Shown here one piece after another: positions 48,322-56,933 of a stretch of 64,000 nucleotides of DNA (the first letter of the stretch is position 1; every line of letters begins with the position of its first letter). Source of the DNA: Methanosalsum natronophilum. Lineage in GTDB: Archaea; Halobacteriota; Methanosarcinia; Methanosarcinales; Methanosarcinaceae. The notes beneath the pieces were generated by a model, which was not told the DNA's origin, searched no databases, and worked only from the letters and a program-made list of their open reading frames with translations. The DNA lies in the NCBI RefSeq assembly GCF_024808815.1, contig NZ_JANUCS010000004.1, positions 1-64,000 on the forward strand. Direction: 5' to 3'. Both the position numbers and the translations under genes were made by a program.

Positions 48322-49593
48322 ATGGGAAAATATTCAGTTGCTTTTCTTGCTTGCAATAGAACTCAAAACAAGTACGATCAAATCTGTGAGTGTAACCCTA
48401 ATTCGTTACTTCGAACCTTTTATGAGAATGATAAGATATTTGTGAAAGACTTGCCTGGGATGTGGAGGTATTATGATTGGCTTCCAGTTGAAGGTATAAT
48501 TGATGAATGTAAAGGTAGGACGATAAGCTATAAAAGTGAAAAATTAGCGTCTTATCTCGGTCTTTCGAGGTTATGGATTGCTTTTAATGGATACTGGCCT
48601 GAAAGAGATGCATATATGATGACATCTACTTTTAAAGACCTGGAATCTTTTCCTACAATGCAACGAGTGAAGGAACAAAATAATGATGATATTATGGTAG
48701 TTGCTTCTGCAGGTAATACTGCTCGTGCTTTTGCTCATGTTTGCTCATTAACGGGTCAACCACTTTTATTGGTCGTACCTGAAAAAAGTGTACATAGGTT
48801 ATGGACCATAAATGAATCAACAGATTCTATATTCCTTCTGTCTGTGGATGGTGATTACACGGATGCTATTACCTTAGCTAACAAGATCGCTGAAATGGAT
48901 GGGTTCATTAACGAAGGTGGAGCTAAAAACGTTGCTAGACGTGACGGTATGGGTACTGTGATGTTGGATGCAGTAATGGAGAGCGGGGAGTTACCTGAGC
49001 ATTATTTTCAGGCTGTAGGTAGTGGTACTGGTGGTATTGCTGTATGGGAAGCATCAATGAGATTGATTGGAGATGGTAGGTTTGGTGATAAGTTACCTAA
49101 ATTACATTTAGCACAGAACATGCCATGTGCACCTCTGTATAAGCTATGGAGTGGTAATGGGGATATTACTTCAACTTGTCCTAATGAAATGTATGATGAT
49201 GTTCTTTTTAATAGAAAACCTCCATTTGATATTACAGGGGGAGTTAGGGATGCACTTGAGTCAACAAATGGTCTGATATATCCTATCGAGAACTATCAGG
49301 CACAAAAAGGTCAACATCTCTTTGAAGAATTGGAAGGTATTGATATTAATCCTGCATCTGCTGTTGCTGTAGCTTCATTGATACAAGCTGTGAAATTGGG
49401 TCATGTGGGTTCAGATGAAACTATTCTATTAAACATAACTGGTGGGGGAAAAGAACGATTGAAACGTGATATGAATTTGAGGCCATTAGAAGTATCTCAC
49501 TCGATCTCAGTAGGTGAGGAGGACATTGAAATGAAGATTATAGATAAAGTATCAGAAGTATTGAGACTTAAAAGACAACAAGGTGAACTTTGA
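48322..49593 (+). CDS. Cysteate synthase (PLP-dependent, ThrC paralogue)
   Basis: The 423-residue protein is a threonine-synthase-like PLP enzyme. The cofactor lysine lies in MMTSTFKDLESFPT, the pyridoxal-phosphate loop in GSGTGGIAVWEASM, and VVASAGNTARAFAHVCSL is the substrate Asn/Gly region. The N-terminal pair YSVAFLACNRTQNKYDQICE differs from true threonine synthase and fits cysteate synthase, which makes L-cysteate from phosphoserine and sulfite in Methanosarcinales and Methanomicrobiales. Cysteate is then converted to sulfopyruvate. comD and comE downstream in the same operon support this call. Its TGA overlaps the next ATG (TGATG). Confidence 0.9.
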   Translation: MGKYSVAFLACNRTQNKYDQICECNPNSLLRTFYENDKIFVKDLPGMWRYYDWLPVEGIIDECKGRTISYKSEKLASYLGLSRLWIAFNGYWPERDAYMMTSTFKDLESFPTMQRVKEQNNDDIMVVASAGNTARAFAHVCSLTGQPLLLVVPEKSVHRLWTINESTDSIFLLSVDGDYTDAITLANKIAEMDGFINEGGAKNVARRDGMGTVMLDAVMESGELPEHYFQAVGSGTGGIAVWEASMRLIGDGRFGDKLPKLHLAQNMPCAPLYKLWSGNGDITSTCPNEMYDDVLFNRKPPFDITGGVRDALESTNGLIYPIENYQAQKGQHLFEELEGIDINPASAVAVASLIQAVKLGHVGSDETILLNITGGGKERLKRDMNLRPLEVSHSISVGEEDIEMKIIDKVSEVLRLKRQQGEL

Positions 49594-50363
49594 TGACAAT
49601 AAACCCGATATCCAGTCTTACTATAATGGGTGGGGTAGATAAAGACGGGAAAGATGAACCTGTTAGGTATGTAGAAATTGTTGCTGGAGAGATTGTAGGT
49701 ATAGTAGGTCCAACAGGTTCAGGAAAAAGTACATTGATCGATGATATTGAACAACTTGCACAAGCTGATACTCCAACTGGAAGAACTATTCTGCTCAATG
49801 GCCAAAGACCGGATGAAAGTATACGCGCGGATCCTCGAAGAAAACTTGTGGCACAGTTATCTCAAAAGATGCATTTTCTTGCTGACATGACCGTTGAAGA
49901 GTTTCTGTGTATGCATGCAAGGAGTAGGGGTAAAGATGAGTCTTTATTTTCAAAGATAGTTGAGCTTGGTAATACACTTACAGGAGAACCAATATATCCT
50001 AAAGACCATTTAACTTCACTTAGTGGTGGTCAATCACGTGCACTTATGACAGCAGATATTGCTGTGATCAGCGACTCTCCAGTGGTCTTAATTGATGAAG
50101 TGGAAAACGCAGGGATAAAAAAGCAGGAAGCTTTGAAATTACTTGCGGGGGAAGGTAAAATAGTTGTTGTTGTCACTCATGATCCTGTACTTGCACTCAT
50201 GTCTTCACGCAGGATTGTTATCAGAAATGGAGCAATGGTAAATCTCATTGATACAAGTCATCAAGAACAGGAAATATGCACTAAGATAACCAATGTGGAT
50301 AATTGGATGTTATCTTTGCGTGAAACTATTAGGCGTGGCGATATCGTGGAGGATAAGATATGA
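49593..50363 (+). CDS. Soluble ABC-type ATPase in the coenzyme M operon
   Basis: The 256-residue ATPase has Walker A GPTGSGKS, an LSGGQ signature, Walker B VVLIDEVENAG and H-loop VVVVTHDP. No membrane segments and no permease gene are present, so it is not a transporter. It resembles methanogen ATPases that handle metals or macromolecular assembly, but I do not recognise a named family. ATG at 49593 overlaps the cysteate synthase TGA, and its own stop overlaps the next ATG. The three-gene cluster within the coenzyme M operon suggests a job in making or installing a cofactor. Confidence 0.8.
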   Translation: MTINPISSLTIMGGVDKDGKDEPVRYVEIVAGEIVGIVGPTGSGKSTLIDDIEQLAQADTPTGRTILLNGQRPDESIRADPRRKLVAQLSQKMHFLADMTVEEFLCMHARSRGKDESLFSKIVELGNTLTGEPIYPKDHLTSLSGGQSRALMTADIAVISDSPVVLIDEVENAGIKKQEALKLLAGEGKIVVVVTHDPVLALMSSRRIVIRNGAMVNLIDTSHQEQEICTKITNVDNWMLSLRETIRRGDIVEDKI

Positions 50364-51058
50364 AACTTGTGGTCCTTGCCGGTACTCCAGGAGCAGGAAA
50401 AACATCTGTTTTATTGCATACAATTAAGTCCCTTATTAGTGATGACAAAAAGCCTGCTGTGGTCAAGGTCGATTGTCTGTGGACAGATGATGACCGTAGA
50501 TTCAAAAAATTTGATATTCCAGTACACGTTGGCCTTGCTAAAGATATGTGCCCAGATCACTTTACGATCTATAATACTGAAGAAATGATGAATTGGGCGG
50601 ATGAAAAGGGAGCTGATATTCTATTAAATGAAACTGCCGGATTGTGTCTAAGATGTGCACCGTATCCTGACAGTTGTCTTGCTATATGTGTTATTGATGT
50701 TACCACTGGTCCAAATACACCTCTTAAAGTGGGACCACTTCTGACAACCGCTGATATTGTGGTAATGACAAAATCCGATCTTGTTTCACAGGCAGAAAGG
50801 GAGGTTTTTAGAGAAAGAGTGCTGGAAGTAAATCCTGGGTGCAAGATAGTAGAGGCTAACGGGCTAACCGGGAAAGGATCTTTTGAGCTTGCAGATATTA
50901 TCTCTAAATGGCCAGATGTGGGTGATGATATGGTTTTAAGGTATAGTCCGCCTCTAGCTATTTGTTCTCTATGTACAGGTGAGAACAGAGTAGCACGAAA
51001 ACATCATATGGGTGTTTTGAGGAACTTGGATGGGTTCATGGAGTATAAAGGTGAATAA
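50360..51058 (+). CDS. P-loop GTPase (HypB/CooC/UreG-like) with cysteine motifs
   Basis: The 232-residue protein has a P-loop GTPGAGKTSV and the G4-like TKSDLV. Three cysteine pairs stand out: KDMCPDHFT, LCLRCAPYPDSCLA and ICSLCTGENRVARKHHMG. These resemble nickel and metal-insertion GTPases rather than signalling GTPases. It overlaps the ABC ATPase by 4 nt (ATGA). With that ATPase and the following Fe-S protein it may form a metallocofactor maturation unit. The substrate is unknown; coenzyme M synthesis itself has no step that obviously needs such a unit. Confidence 0.75.
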   Translation: MKLVVLAGTPGAGKTSVLLHTIKSLISDDKKPAVVKVDCLWTDDDRRFKKFDIPVHVGLAKDMCPDHFTIYNTEEMMNWADEKGADILLNETAGLCLRCAPYPDSCLAICVIDVTTGPNTPLKVGPLLTTADIVVMTKSDLVSQAEREVFRERVLEVNPGCKIVEANGLTGKGSFELADIISKWPDVGDDMVLRYSPPLAICSLCTGENRVARKHHMGVLRNLDGFMEYKGE

Positions 51059-51081
51059 AATGTATGTGGAGTTAAGTATCA

Positions 51082-51717
51082 ATGAAAGATATAGAGTCGC
51101 TCTTACCTGGTTATAATTGTGGAAGTTGTGGTTATAGTCAGTGTAGGGAATTTGTTGTTGAATTGGAAAGTAGTGATGATCTGAAACTATGTCCGTTTTT
51201 GGTACAAGATAGGTTCAGTGATAATTTAGATGAGATACTGGATCTAATGGGTGAAAAGGTTACTGAACAAGATATAATAATAGGGGTTATTGACGGGTTA
51301 GAAGCTGATTTCACCTTAGCTCCTTTAAGAGATGAGTGTTCTTGTAGAGAGGATATTCACCCATTTGATACGTCTGTTGATATAGGGATAGATGATATTT
51401 TGAGGTATAGGCCATTAGGCTGTCCAGTGACACACTTTGCCAAGGTTATTGATATTGTGCCTGGTGGGATATATACTGTACATATGGTTGGACCAATGCA
51501 TAGATTAGGAGTTGACGATTTTACATATAAGGATGTAGGACTTTCCATGATATTAGCATTCGATGGCATTATTTCCAGAGGCAAGATTCCAAAGATGGGT
51601 CAGACAGTTAAATTTGTGCCTGAATATTGTATGATGCAAAAGGTTCATTCTGGTATGGTTGTAAGTGTTGAGGGAAAGAAAGTTCGTATTGAAGCTATTG
51701 ATCTTAAGGTATGGTAA
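51082..51717 (+). CDS. Fe-S cluster protein of the coenzyme M operon
   Basis: The N-terminal YNCGSCGYSQC with a further Cys at KLCPF is a [4Fe-4S]-type motif of the Fe-S/CdhD-like (pfam04060-type) class. Residues 50-211 are methanogen-type with CSCREDIHPF and LGCPVTHFAK holding more Cys residues, and a C-terminal beta barrel-like part (MGQTVKFVPEYCMMQKVHSG). I do not know its activity. It sits between the GTPase (24-bp gap) and comD (5-bp gap), so it is cotranscribed. A role as carrier or target of the GTPase is an inference. Confidence 0.75.
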   Translation: MKDIESLLPGYNCGSCGYSQCREFVVELESSDDLKLCPFLVQDRFSDNLDEILDLMGEKVTEQDIIIGVIDGLEADFTLAPLRDECSCREDIHPFDTSVDIGIDDILRYRPLGCPVTHFAKVIDIVPGGIYTVHMVGPMHRLGVDDFTYKDVGLSMILAFDGIISRGKIPKMGQTVKFVPEYCMMQKVHSGMVVSVEGKKVRIEAIDLKVW

Positions 51718-51721
51718 TTGA

Positions 51722-52246
51722 ATGTCCGGTTATGTAAATAGGGGAACTAAGCCTTATGATGCAGTTTTTAAGGGTATACTGGATTCAAAGATCGATCTTG
51801 TTACCAGTGTACCGTGTATTAACCTGAAAGAGCTCATACATATGGTTGAAACTAGTAATGATATTATACATGTGCCTGTGAGTAGGGAAGAAGAAGGTGT
51901 TGGTATATGTGCGGGTGCATATATGGGTTTTAAACGTACAGCTATTCTAATGCAGAATTCAGGTCTTGGTAATTCTATTAATGCATTGGCATCTTTGAAC
52001 TTACTTTATGGCATACCTCTATTGATGATAGTTAGTCATAGAGGTACTGATGAAGAAACCATATCCGCACAAATACCTATGGGTGACCTTACACCAAAGT
52101 TATTGGATACTATCGGAATTCCATATTTCATCACAGATAGTGTAATTGAAGTTCATGATATTATTGTTGATGCATGGGAGAAAGCAGAGCTTATGAGGAA
52201 ACCAGTAGCTGTTTTACTTCCAATCTCATTCTGGAGGTCAATCTAA
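51722..52246 (+). CDS. comD: Sulfopyruvate decarboxylase alpha subunit
   Basis: The 174-residue ThDP-type subunit carries VSREEEGVGICAGAYMGFKR, the Pyr-domain Glu that activates ThDP, and LGNSINALASLNLLYGIPLL. With ComE it forms the decarboxylase that turns sulfopyruvate into sulfoacetaldehyde on the coenzyme M route. In Methanosarcina acetivorans the two subunits are fused; here they are separate. The stop and the comE start share a base (TAATG). Confidence 0.92.
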   Translation: MSGYVNRGTKPYDAVFKGILDSKIDLVTSVPCINLKELIHMVETSNDIIHVPVSREEEGVGICAGAYMGFKRTAILMQNSGLGNSINALASLNLLYGIPLLMIVSHRGTDEETISAQIPMGDLTPKLLDTIGIPYFITDSVIEVHDIIVDAWEKAELMRKPVAVLLPISFWRSI

Positions 52247-52818
52247 TGAGACGCATTGATGCTATCAAAGAAATAGCTTCTTTTGCTAAAAAGGAGAATG
52301 CATTACTTATATCAAATATTGGGGTACCATCTAAGGAACTATATTATGTTTCTGATACTCCACAGAACTTTTACATGCTCGGTTCGATGGGGTTAGTTTC
52401 ATCTATAGGACTTGGACTGTCACTCGCAAAACCAGATAGAAAAGTGATTTCAATAGATGGTGACGGTTCAATTTTAATGAACTTAGGTTCACTGACAACT
52501 ATAGCTTCAACTCAACCATCTAATTATGTTCTAGTGATCATTGATAATGGGTCTTATGGTTCAACTGGTGATCAGCCGACCGCTACTTCACATTATTCTA
52601 ATATTGCAACGATTGCTAAAGGTGCTGGGAACCGTAGAGTTGATGAGGTGAATGAAAAGCATGAACTTAGAGCAGCACTCGAAAATATGTCCAGTGGTAT
52701 TCTTATAGTTAAAGCTGAACCCGGGAATGCCAATGGTAAAGTGATCGAATTAACACCCAAACAAATAATAGGTAGGTTCATGGATCATATATCTTCTCGA
52801 CCATATGACTTAGTTTGA
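52246..52818 (+). CDS. comE: Sulfopyruvate decarboxylase beta subunit
   Basis: I use ATG at 52246 overlapping the comD TAA, after a GGAGG ribosome site; an upstream in-frame start (52174) would only reproduce comD in another frame. The 190-residue product has the ThDP-binding GDGSILMNLGSLTTIASTQP followed by VIIDNGSYGSTG. It completes the ComDE enzyme. The last ~41 bp overlap the 3' end of the opposite-strand marker-16 gene. Confidence 0.93.
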   Translation: MRRIDAIKEIASFAKKENALLISNIGVPSKELYYVSDTPQNFYMLGSMGLVSSIGLGLSLAKPDRKVISIDGDGSILMNLGSLTTIASTQPSNYVLVIIDNGSYGSTGDQPTATSHYSNIATIAKGAGNRRVDEVNEKHELRAALENMSSGILIVKAEPGNANGKVIELTPKQIIGRFMDHISSRPYDLV

Positions 52819-54064
52819 AATTTCCTTTAATGACCTGATATTTTAAATCCTGTGCAATTTTTTCTGCTCTTTTCCTATCAGATTGTCTTAATACAATGGG
52901 TACATTATGTTGATTCCCATCCATTTCAAAATTAACTTGGCCTAAATTTGCAATAAAAACGTCATTTTCACACAGTGTGGAACAAAGACCACAATTGAAA
53001 CATAAGTATCTATCTAAAGATAATTTACTATTTTTGTAATAAATAGCTTTCATTGGACATTCATTAATCGGTTCACATTCGTTACAATCAGTACATTCGT
53101 CGGGACAAAATTGAACTGTAAGGTCAGTATCAGTCCACGCATCAGCATAAGTAGAACTACTGATCATAATTCTGTCATGGACATCGTTGATTACCATAGG
53201 GATATCACTATCAGTTTTAAGGATTGCATCAAGTACTGATGTTGTTATCACAGGGATTGCGATACCCCAAGATGCTATGCATTCAGGCCCAGCACTTGTC
53301 TTAAATCCTCCCATAAGCGCTGGGTTCATATGATGGATATCAGCAACACATGCAAGATTAGGTTTTTCAGGTGTACTTCGAGTTCCATCTCCGATGATAA
53401 ACCCTTCTGCACCATTGATTAGAACACGTGTTCCAATTCCTATAGTATCCATAAGAGGATCGTTTTGAAGCGGATTAATTGAACCACAACCAGATAATGT
53501 GCTGGCTTTCATATTAGGTTCGAATTGGGTAGTATGGAATATTGAAGATACTGGGGTGTTAGAGCAATTTACAAAAGCAGCATAGTTCTTGAACGCGTGA
53601 CGTGTAGAATACAGTTTAGCATAAGGTATATCTTGTAGCTTAATATTTGTATTAAATGAATAGTTAGTATCAGTTGTTATCGATACCTGTATGTCCTTTC
53701 CTTCTACCAAATCCCTGAAAAGGTGACCAGCACCATATTGTTTATTCTCTATAGAATGTACTGTTCCAAAAATCATGATGTCAATGACACCAAGACTTTC
53801 GTTAGGACATGGTCCAACATATGCAGGAACTCCGTTCATAGTTACCTTCAATGCTTTCCTGAAACTAATAGGAGTATCAATAGGAAATGACATGACTGCA
53901 TAAGTACCACTCATAATAGCTCTAGTGGCAGTTGTTATAACATCAATATCTTTTAATTGAACATTTTCTCCTTTTTTGACTAGGTCTTTAACTTCATTAG
54001 CTGTCAGAACCACAGCTTCATTATTTTTGAGTTTTTCATTTATAGTTTGAAATGACTTATTCAT
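52778..54064 (-). CDS. Methanogenesis marker 16 metalloprotein (COG1900/DUF39 family) with ferredoxin tail
   Basis: The 428-residue protein has the DUF39 N-terminal part (FQTINEKLKNNEAVVLTANE ... AIMSGTYAVMSFPIDTPISF), the conserved NCSNTPVSSIF around Cys192, and a C-terminal ferredoxin pair (CPDECTDCNECEPINECPMK and CFNCGLCSTLCEN). The single-chain fusion to a two-cluster ferredoxin is the marker-16 form. COG1900 relatives transfer sulfur to aspartate semialdehyde for homocysteine; a similar thiol-forming reaction on sulfoacetaldehyde, the last step of coenzyme M synthesis, is the attractive role here, since it faces comDE. It converges on comE with a 41-bp overlap. Confidence 0.88.
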   Translation of the reverse strand: MNKSFQTINEKLKNNEAVVLTANEVKDLVKKGENVQLKDIDVITTATRAIMSGTYAVMSFPIDTPISFRKALKVTMNGVPAYVGPCPNESLGVIDIMIFGTVHSIENKQYGAGHLFRDLVEGKDIQVSITTDTNYSFNTNIKLQDIPYAKLYSTRHAFKNYAAFVNCSNTPVSSIFHTTQFEPNMKASTLSGCGSINPLQNDPLMDTIGIGTRVLINGAEGFIIGDGTRSTPEKPNLACVADIHHMNPALMGGFKTSAGPECIASWGIAIPVITTSVLDAILKTDSDIPMVINDVHDRIMISSSTYADAWTDTDLTVQFCPDECTDCNECEPINECPMKAIYYKNSKLSLDRYLCFNCGLCSTLCENDVFIANLGQVNFEMDGNQHNVPIVLRQSDRKRAEKIAQDLKYQVIKGNFKLSHMVEKIYDP

Positions 54065-54182
54065 CGAAATCCTCTAATTCCAAACATATTAATAATTCAT
54101 ATCTAGATACGAACATACTTGGATGTTATATGATATCTTTATATTAATTATAGTGGATTGTTAGTAGAATCAGCAATTAACT

Positions 54183-54593
54183 TCAAAAATCCTTGAATAC
54201 CTTTGCAAGTGATTCACCGTTCACATTAATAGAGAACTGTGAAAAGTAGCCAAAAGGTGTGACACTAACGTTGTAACCCCTACTCACTAATTTATCCTTA
54301 AGTTCTGAAATGAGAAGTGAAGCGAATTCTGGTGATGATTTACTAGTAGCAAGATGTGCAAATGAATGGAGTACGATTCTATCTTTACCTATCTTGTTCA
54401 AGTACCATTTTAAATTATTGTAACTTTTTTTGAGTACCTTGTTTTTACGGTCCTCATCTTCAGCTTCAACATGAAGAAATATTACTACAGGGTCAGTTAT
54501 GGTTTCACATTCTTCAATATCCTCGACATCGTCAAGGGTTTTGCTATGTGTTTTGTACTCAAATCCACTGGTATCGAACATTAACATTTTCAT
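54183..54593 (-). CDS. Free-standing archaeal ThrRS-type editing domain
   Basis: The 136-residue protein begins KMLMFDTSGFEYKTHSKTLD and has DRIVLHSFAHLATSKSSPEF and GYNVSVTPFGYFSQFSINVN, the D-aminoacyl-tRNA deacylase-like fold of the archaeal threonyl-tRNA synthetase N-terminal editing domain (pfam08915). Such domains hydrolyse Ser-tRNAThr. As a separate chain it could act in trans. No aminoacylation domain follows. It is the upstream neighbour of the marker-16 gene on the same strand (118-bp gap). Confidence 0.85.
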   Translation of the reverse strand: MKMLMFDTSGFEYKTHSKTLDDVEDIEECETITDPVVIFLHVEAEDEDRKNKVLKKSYNNLKWYLNKIGKDRIVLHSFAHLATSKSSPEFASLLISELKDKLVSRGYNVSVTPFGYFSQFSINVNGESLAKVFKDF

Positions 54594-54949
54594 TTGAAGT
54601 TACCTTCTTGATAAAGAATATTTTATGAGTGTGGGATTAGCTTAATATGACTTGATCTTAGATATATTTTGAGTTAATGGTAGTGGCAATAATCGTTTTA
54701 GAACATTATATTTTAATGATTGGCGGGATTGTGATGAAACAATAAAAACAATATAAACTCGAGTAAAATGAAGGTTTACAAAAAGAAAACATTTGGTTAT
54801 ATGAGAATCTTTATAGTATTTTATACCAATAATTGTGCATGTAGGATGGATGTGATAAGTGACCTTTTAATCTACTCTGAGCTAACTCGTTTAAAAGAGG
54901 TTAGTTAGGATTCGAGCAAAATTAAAATTATATTGTAGGACTTGATACT
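54594..54949. other. Intergenic region before the DCCP gene
   Basis: Divergent, AT-rich promoter region of about 350 bp. I see no gene, RNA or strong hairpin. TATA-like TATAGTATTTTATACC near 54812-54830 could serve the DCCP gene. Confidence 0.4.
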
Positions 54950-56107
54950 ATGCCTGAACTCAAGACAATGGAATACTTAAAGAAAATATACAAAAAACGT
55001 GTAAATGAACTTCAGGAACTTCGAAATAATGGGGTAAAGGTCATAGGTACTTTTTGTATATTTGTTCCCGATGAACTCATTTTTGCTGCTGGTGCTGATA
55101 GAACCATATTATGTGGTGGTAAGAACGAGACCATACCTCTAGCAGAACAATATCTACCACGAAATATCTGTCCTTTAATAAAATCATCATTAGGCTCGAT
55201 TGTAAATGATGGTTGTTCAGGTATAGATTCATGTGCACATTTTGGGTTAGTTGATATGATAATTGCAGAGAATACATGTGATGGTAAAAAGAAAATGTAT
55301 GAGATACTAGATGATTTCATTCCTACATATGTCATAGATCTGCCACAAAGACCGGATACTGATATAGCACTACAATATTTTTTACAAGAACTTGAATCAC
55401 TGAAAACAGAACTTGAACACTTTACTGGTAATGAGATTACATCAACTAAACTATTGGATAGAATTAAAGAAAGTAACGAGATCAGAAAACTCTTGCATCA
55501 GCTTTATTGTGAAAGGAAAAGGGACCCCTCACCGATAAGTGGAGTTGATGTACTTAAAATAATACAAAAACAGTTCTTTCTATCTCCCACAGAGTTCAAG
55601 CATATACTAAAAATGGTCATTGAAGAGATTGAACATATCCAACCAGAACAAGAAAGTAACACAAAACCCCGGGTAATGATTGCAGGCTGTCCACTTTCTG
55701 GCGGTAATACAAAAGTACCCAAGATTATAGAAGAAAGAGGTGGAGTGATAGTGTGTGAGGAAAGTTGTACAGGCACACGTTCTTTCTGGGACTTGGTAGA
55801 TGAGGATGAGAATAAGGATCCGATGTTATCACTTTCACAAAGATACATCAATATACCTTGTTCCTGTATGAGTCCAAATAAGAAACGACTTGAATCAGTA
55901 GTAGACCTTGCACAAGAATTCAATGTTGATGGAGTTATTTATTATACACTTCAGTTCTGTCACGGGTATAACATAGAAGCTTATAATGTTCAAAAGGAAC
56001 TAAAAAAAGCTGGTATTCCCATGCTTTCTATAGAAACAGATTATAGCGATTCAGATATTGAACAACTTGGTGTTAGAATTGATGCATTTCTGGAGATGAT
56101 AAGTTGA
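54950..56107 (+). CDS. Double-cubane-cluster protein (HgdB/COG1775 family)
   Basis: The 385-residue protein belongs to the 2-hydroxyacyl-CoA dehydratase D-subunit family: GTFCIFVPDELIFAAGADRT at the N-terminus, NDGCSGIDSCAHFGLVD, ENTCDGKKKMYE, then VMIAGCPLSGGN, EESCTGTRSFWD and TLQFCHGYNIE. Single-chain members of this length that pair with one ATPase activator are the double-cubane-cluster proteins (an [8Fe-9S] cluster reducing small molecules such as acetylene and hydrazine). No dehydratase partner subunit is linked, which supports this over a true dehydratase. Its stop overlaps the activator start. The natural substrate is unknown. Confidence 0.85.
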   Translation: MPELKTMEYLKKIYKKRVNELQELRNNGVKVIGTFCIFVPDELIFAAGADRTILCGGKNETIPLAEQYLPRNICPLIKSSLGSIVNDGCSGIDSCAHFGLVDMIIAENTCDGKKKMYEILDDFIPTYVIDLPQRPDTDIALQYFLQELESLKTELEHFTGNEITSTKLLDRIKESNEIRKLLHQLYCERKRDPSPISGVDVLKIIQKQFFLSPTEFKHILKMVIEEIEHIQPEQESNTKPRVMIAGCPLSGGNTKVPKIIEERGGVIVCEESCTGTRSFWDLVDEDENKDPMLSLSQRYINIPCSCMSPNKKRLESVVDLAQEFNVDGVIYYTLQFCHGYNIEAYNVQKELKKAGIPMLSIETDYSDSDIEQLGVRIDAFLEMIS

Positions 56108-56871
56108 TCACTGTAGGCATAGATTCGGGTTCATCCACCACAAAAGCAGTATTGTTGGAAGACTCGAAACAACTCGCGTACACTATAATACCAACAGAAT
56201 TCGATTTCGTAAAAGCATCAGAGAAAGCTTATTTTGATGTAATTTCACAGTCTGATGTTCAAGAAGGTGATATTGGTCACGTTTATTCAACTGGGTATGG
56301 TAGAAAGAACATTGGTCTAGCAGAGCGTTCTATAAGTGAGATAACTGCACATGCACTGGGCACTTCTTATTTATTTCCAGAAATAAAAGGTATTATTGAT
56401 ATTGGTGGTCAAGACAATAAAGTTATTTCTGTAGAGCATGGGAAGGTCCTTGACTTTCTAATGAACGATAAATGTGCGGCTGGTACTGGTAAGTTCTTGG
56501 AATATACTGCACGTGCTCTTAATATTGATATCAACGATCTTGGAGACCTTTGGTTCATGTCAAAGGAACCCGCACTGATAACCAGTATGTGTACAGTTTT
56601 TGCCGAATCTGAAGTGATATCACTTCGAACACAAGGTATTTTAAAAGAAGATATTGCAGCCGGTCTTATAAAGAGTATTGCTAACAAGGTAGCTATCATG
56701 GCAAAAAAGATCAACCTCCACAACTCTCATGGCCCAATTGCATTTGTAGGTGGTGTTGCAAAAAATAGGGGTATCCATGCTGCACTTGAACAAGAAATAT
56801 CAACAACATTACTCATTCCCCCTGAACCTCAAATCACGGGTGCATTAGGAGCAGCGCTTTATGAAAGTTAA
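56104..56871 (+). CDS. ATP-dependent reductase/activator of the double-cubane-cluster protein (BadF/HgdC family)
   Basis: The 255-residue ASKHA-type ATPase starts at TTG overlapping the DCCP stop. The ATP folds are GIDSGSSTTKAVLLE, IIDIGGQDNKVIS and AFVGGVAKNRGIHAAL. NDKCAAGTGKFLE and TSMCTVFAESEV provide the two Cys per subunit that hold the shared [4Fe-4S] cluster of the homodimer. It should pass low-potential electrons to the DCCP at the cost of ATP. Length and motif order fit archerase-type activators. The two genes form a complete system. Confidence 0.9.
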   Translation: MITVGIDSGSSTTKAVLLEDSKQLAYTIIPTEFDFVKASEKAYFDVISQSDVQEGDIGHVYSTGYGRKNIGLAERSISEITAHALGTSYLFPEIKGIIDIGGQDNKVISVEHGKVLDFLMNDKCAAGTGKFLEYTARALNIDINDLGDLWFMSKEPALITSMCTVFAESEVISLRTQGILKEDIAAGLIKSIANKVAIMAKKINLHNSHGPIAFVGGVAKNRGIHAALEQEISTTLLIPPEPQITGALGAALYES

Positions 56872-56933
56872 AGGGGAAAAGGGTTAAGTTCAAGTTTTTT
56901 TATTTATAAAAAGAGGTTTTGTTCTGATATCAA

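Noticed and set aside
52174-52245. Longer ComE start
   Set aside because: It only reads comD in another frame; the TAATG junction with GGAGG fits the family start.
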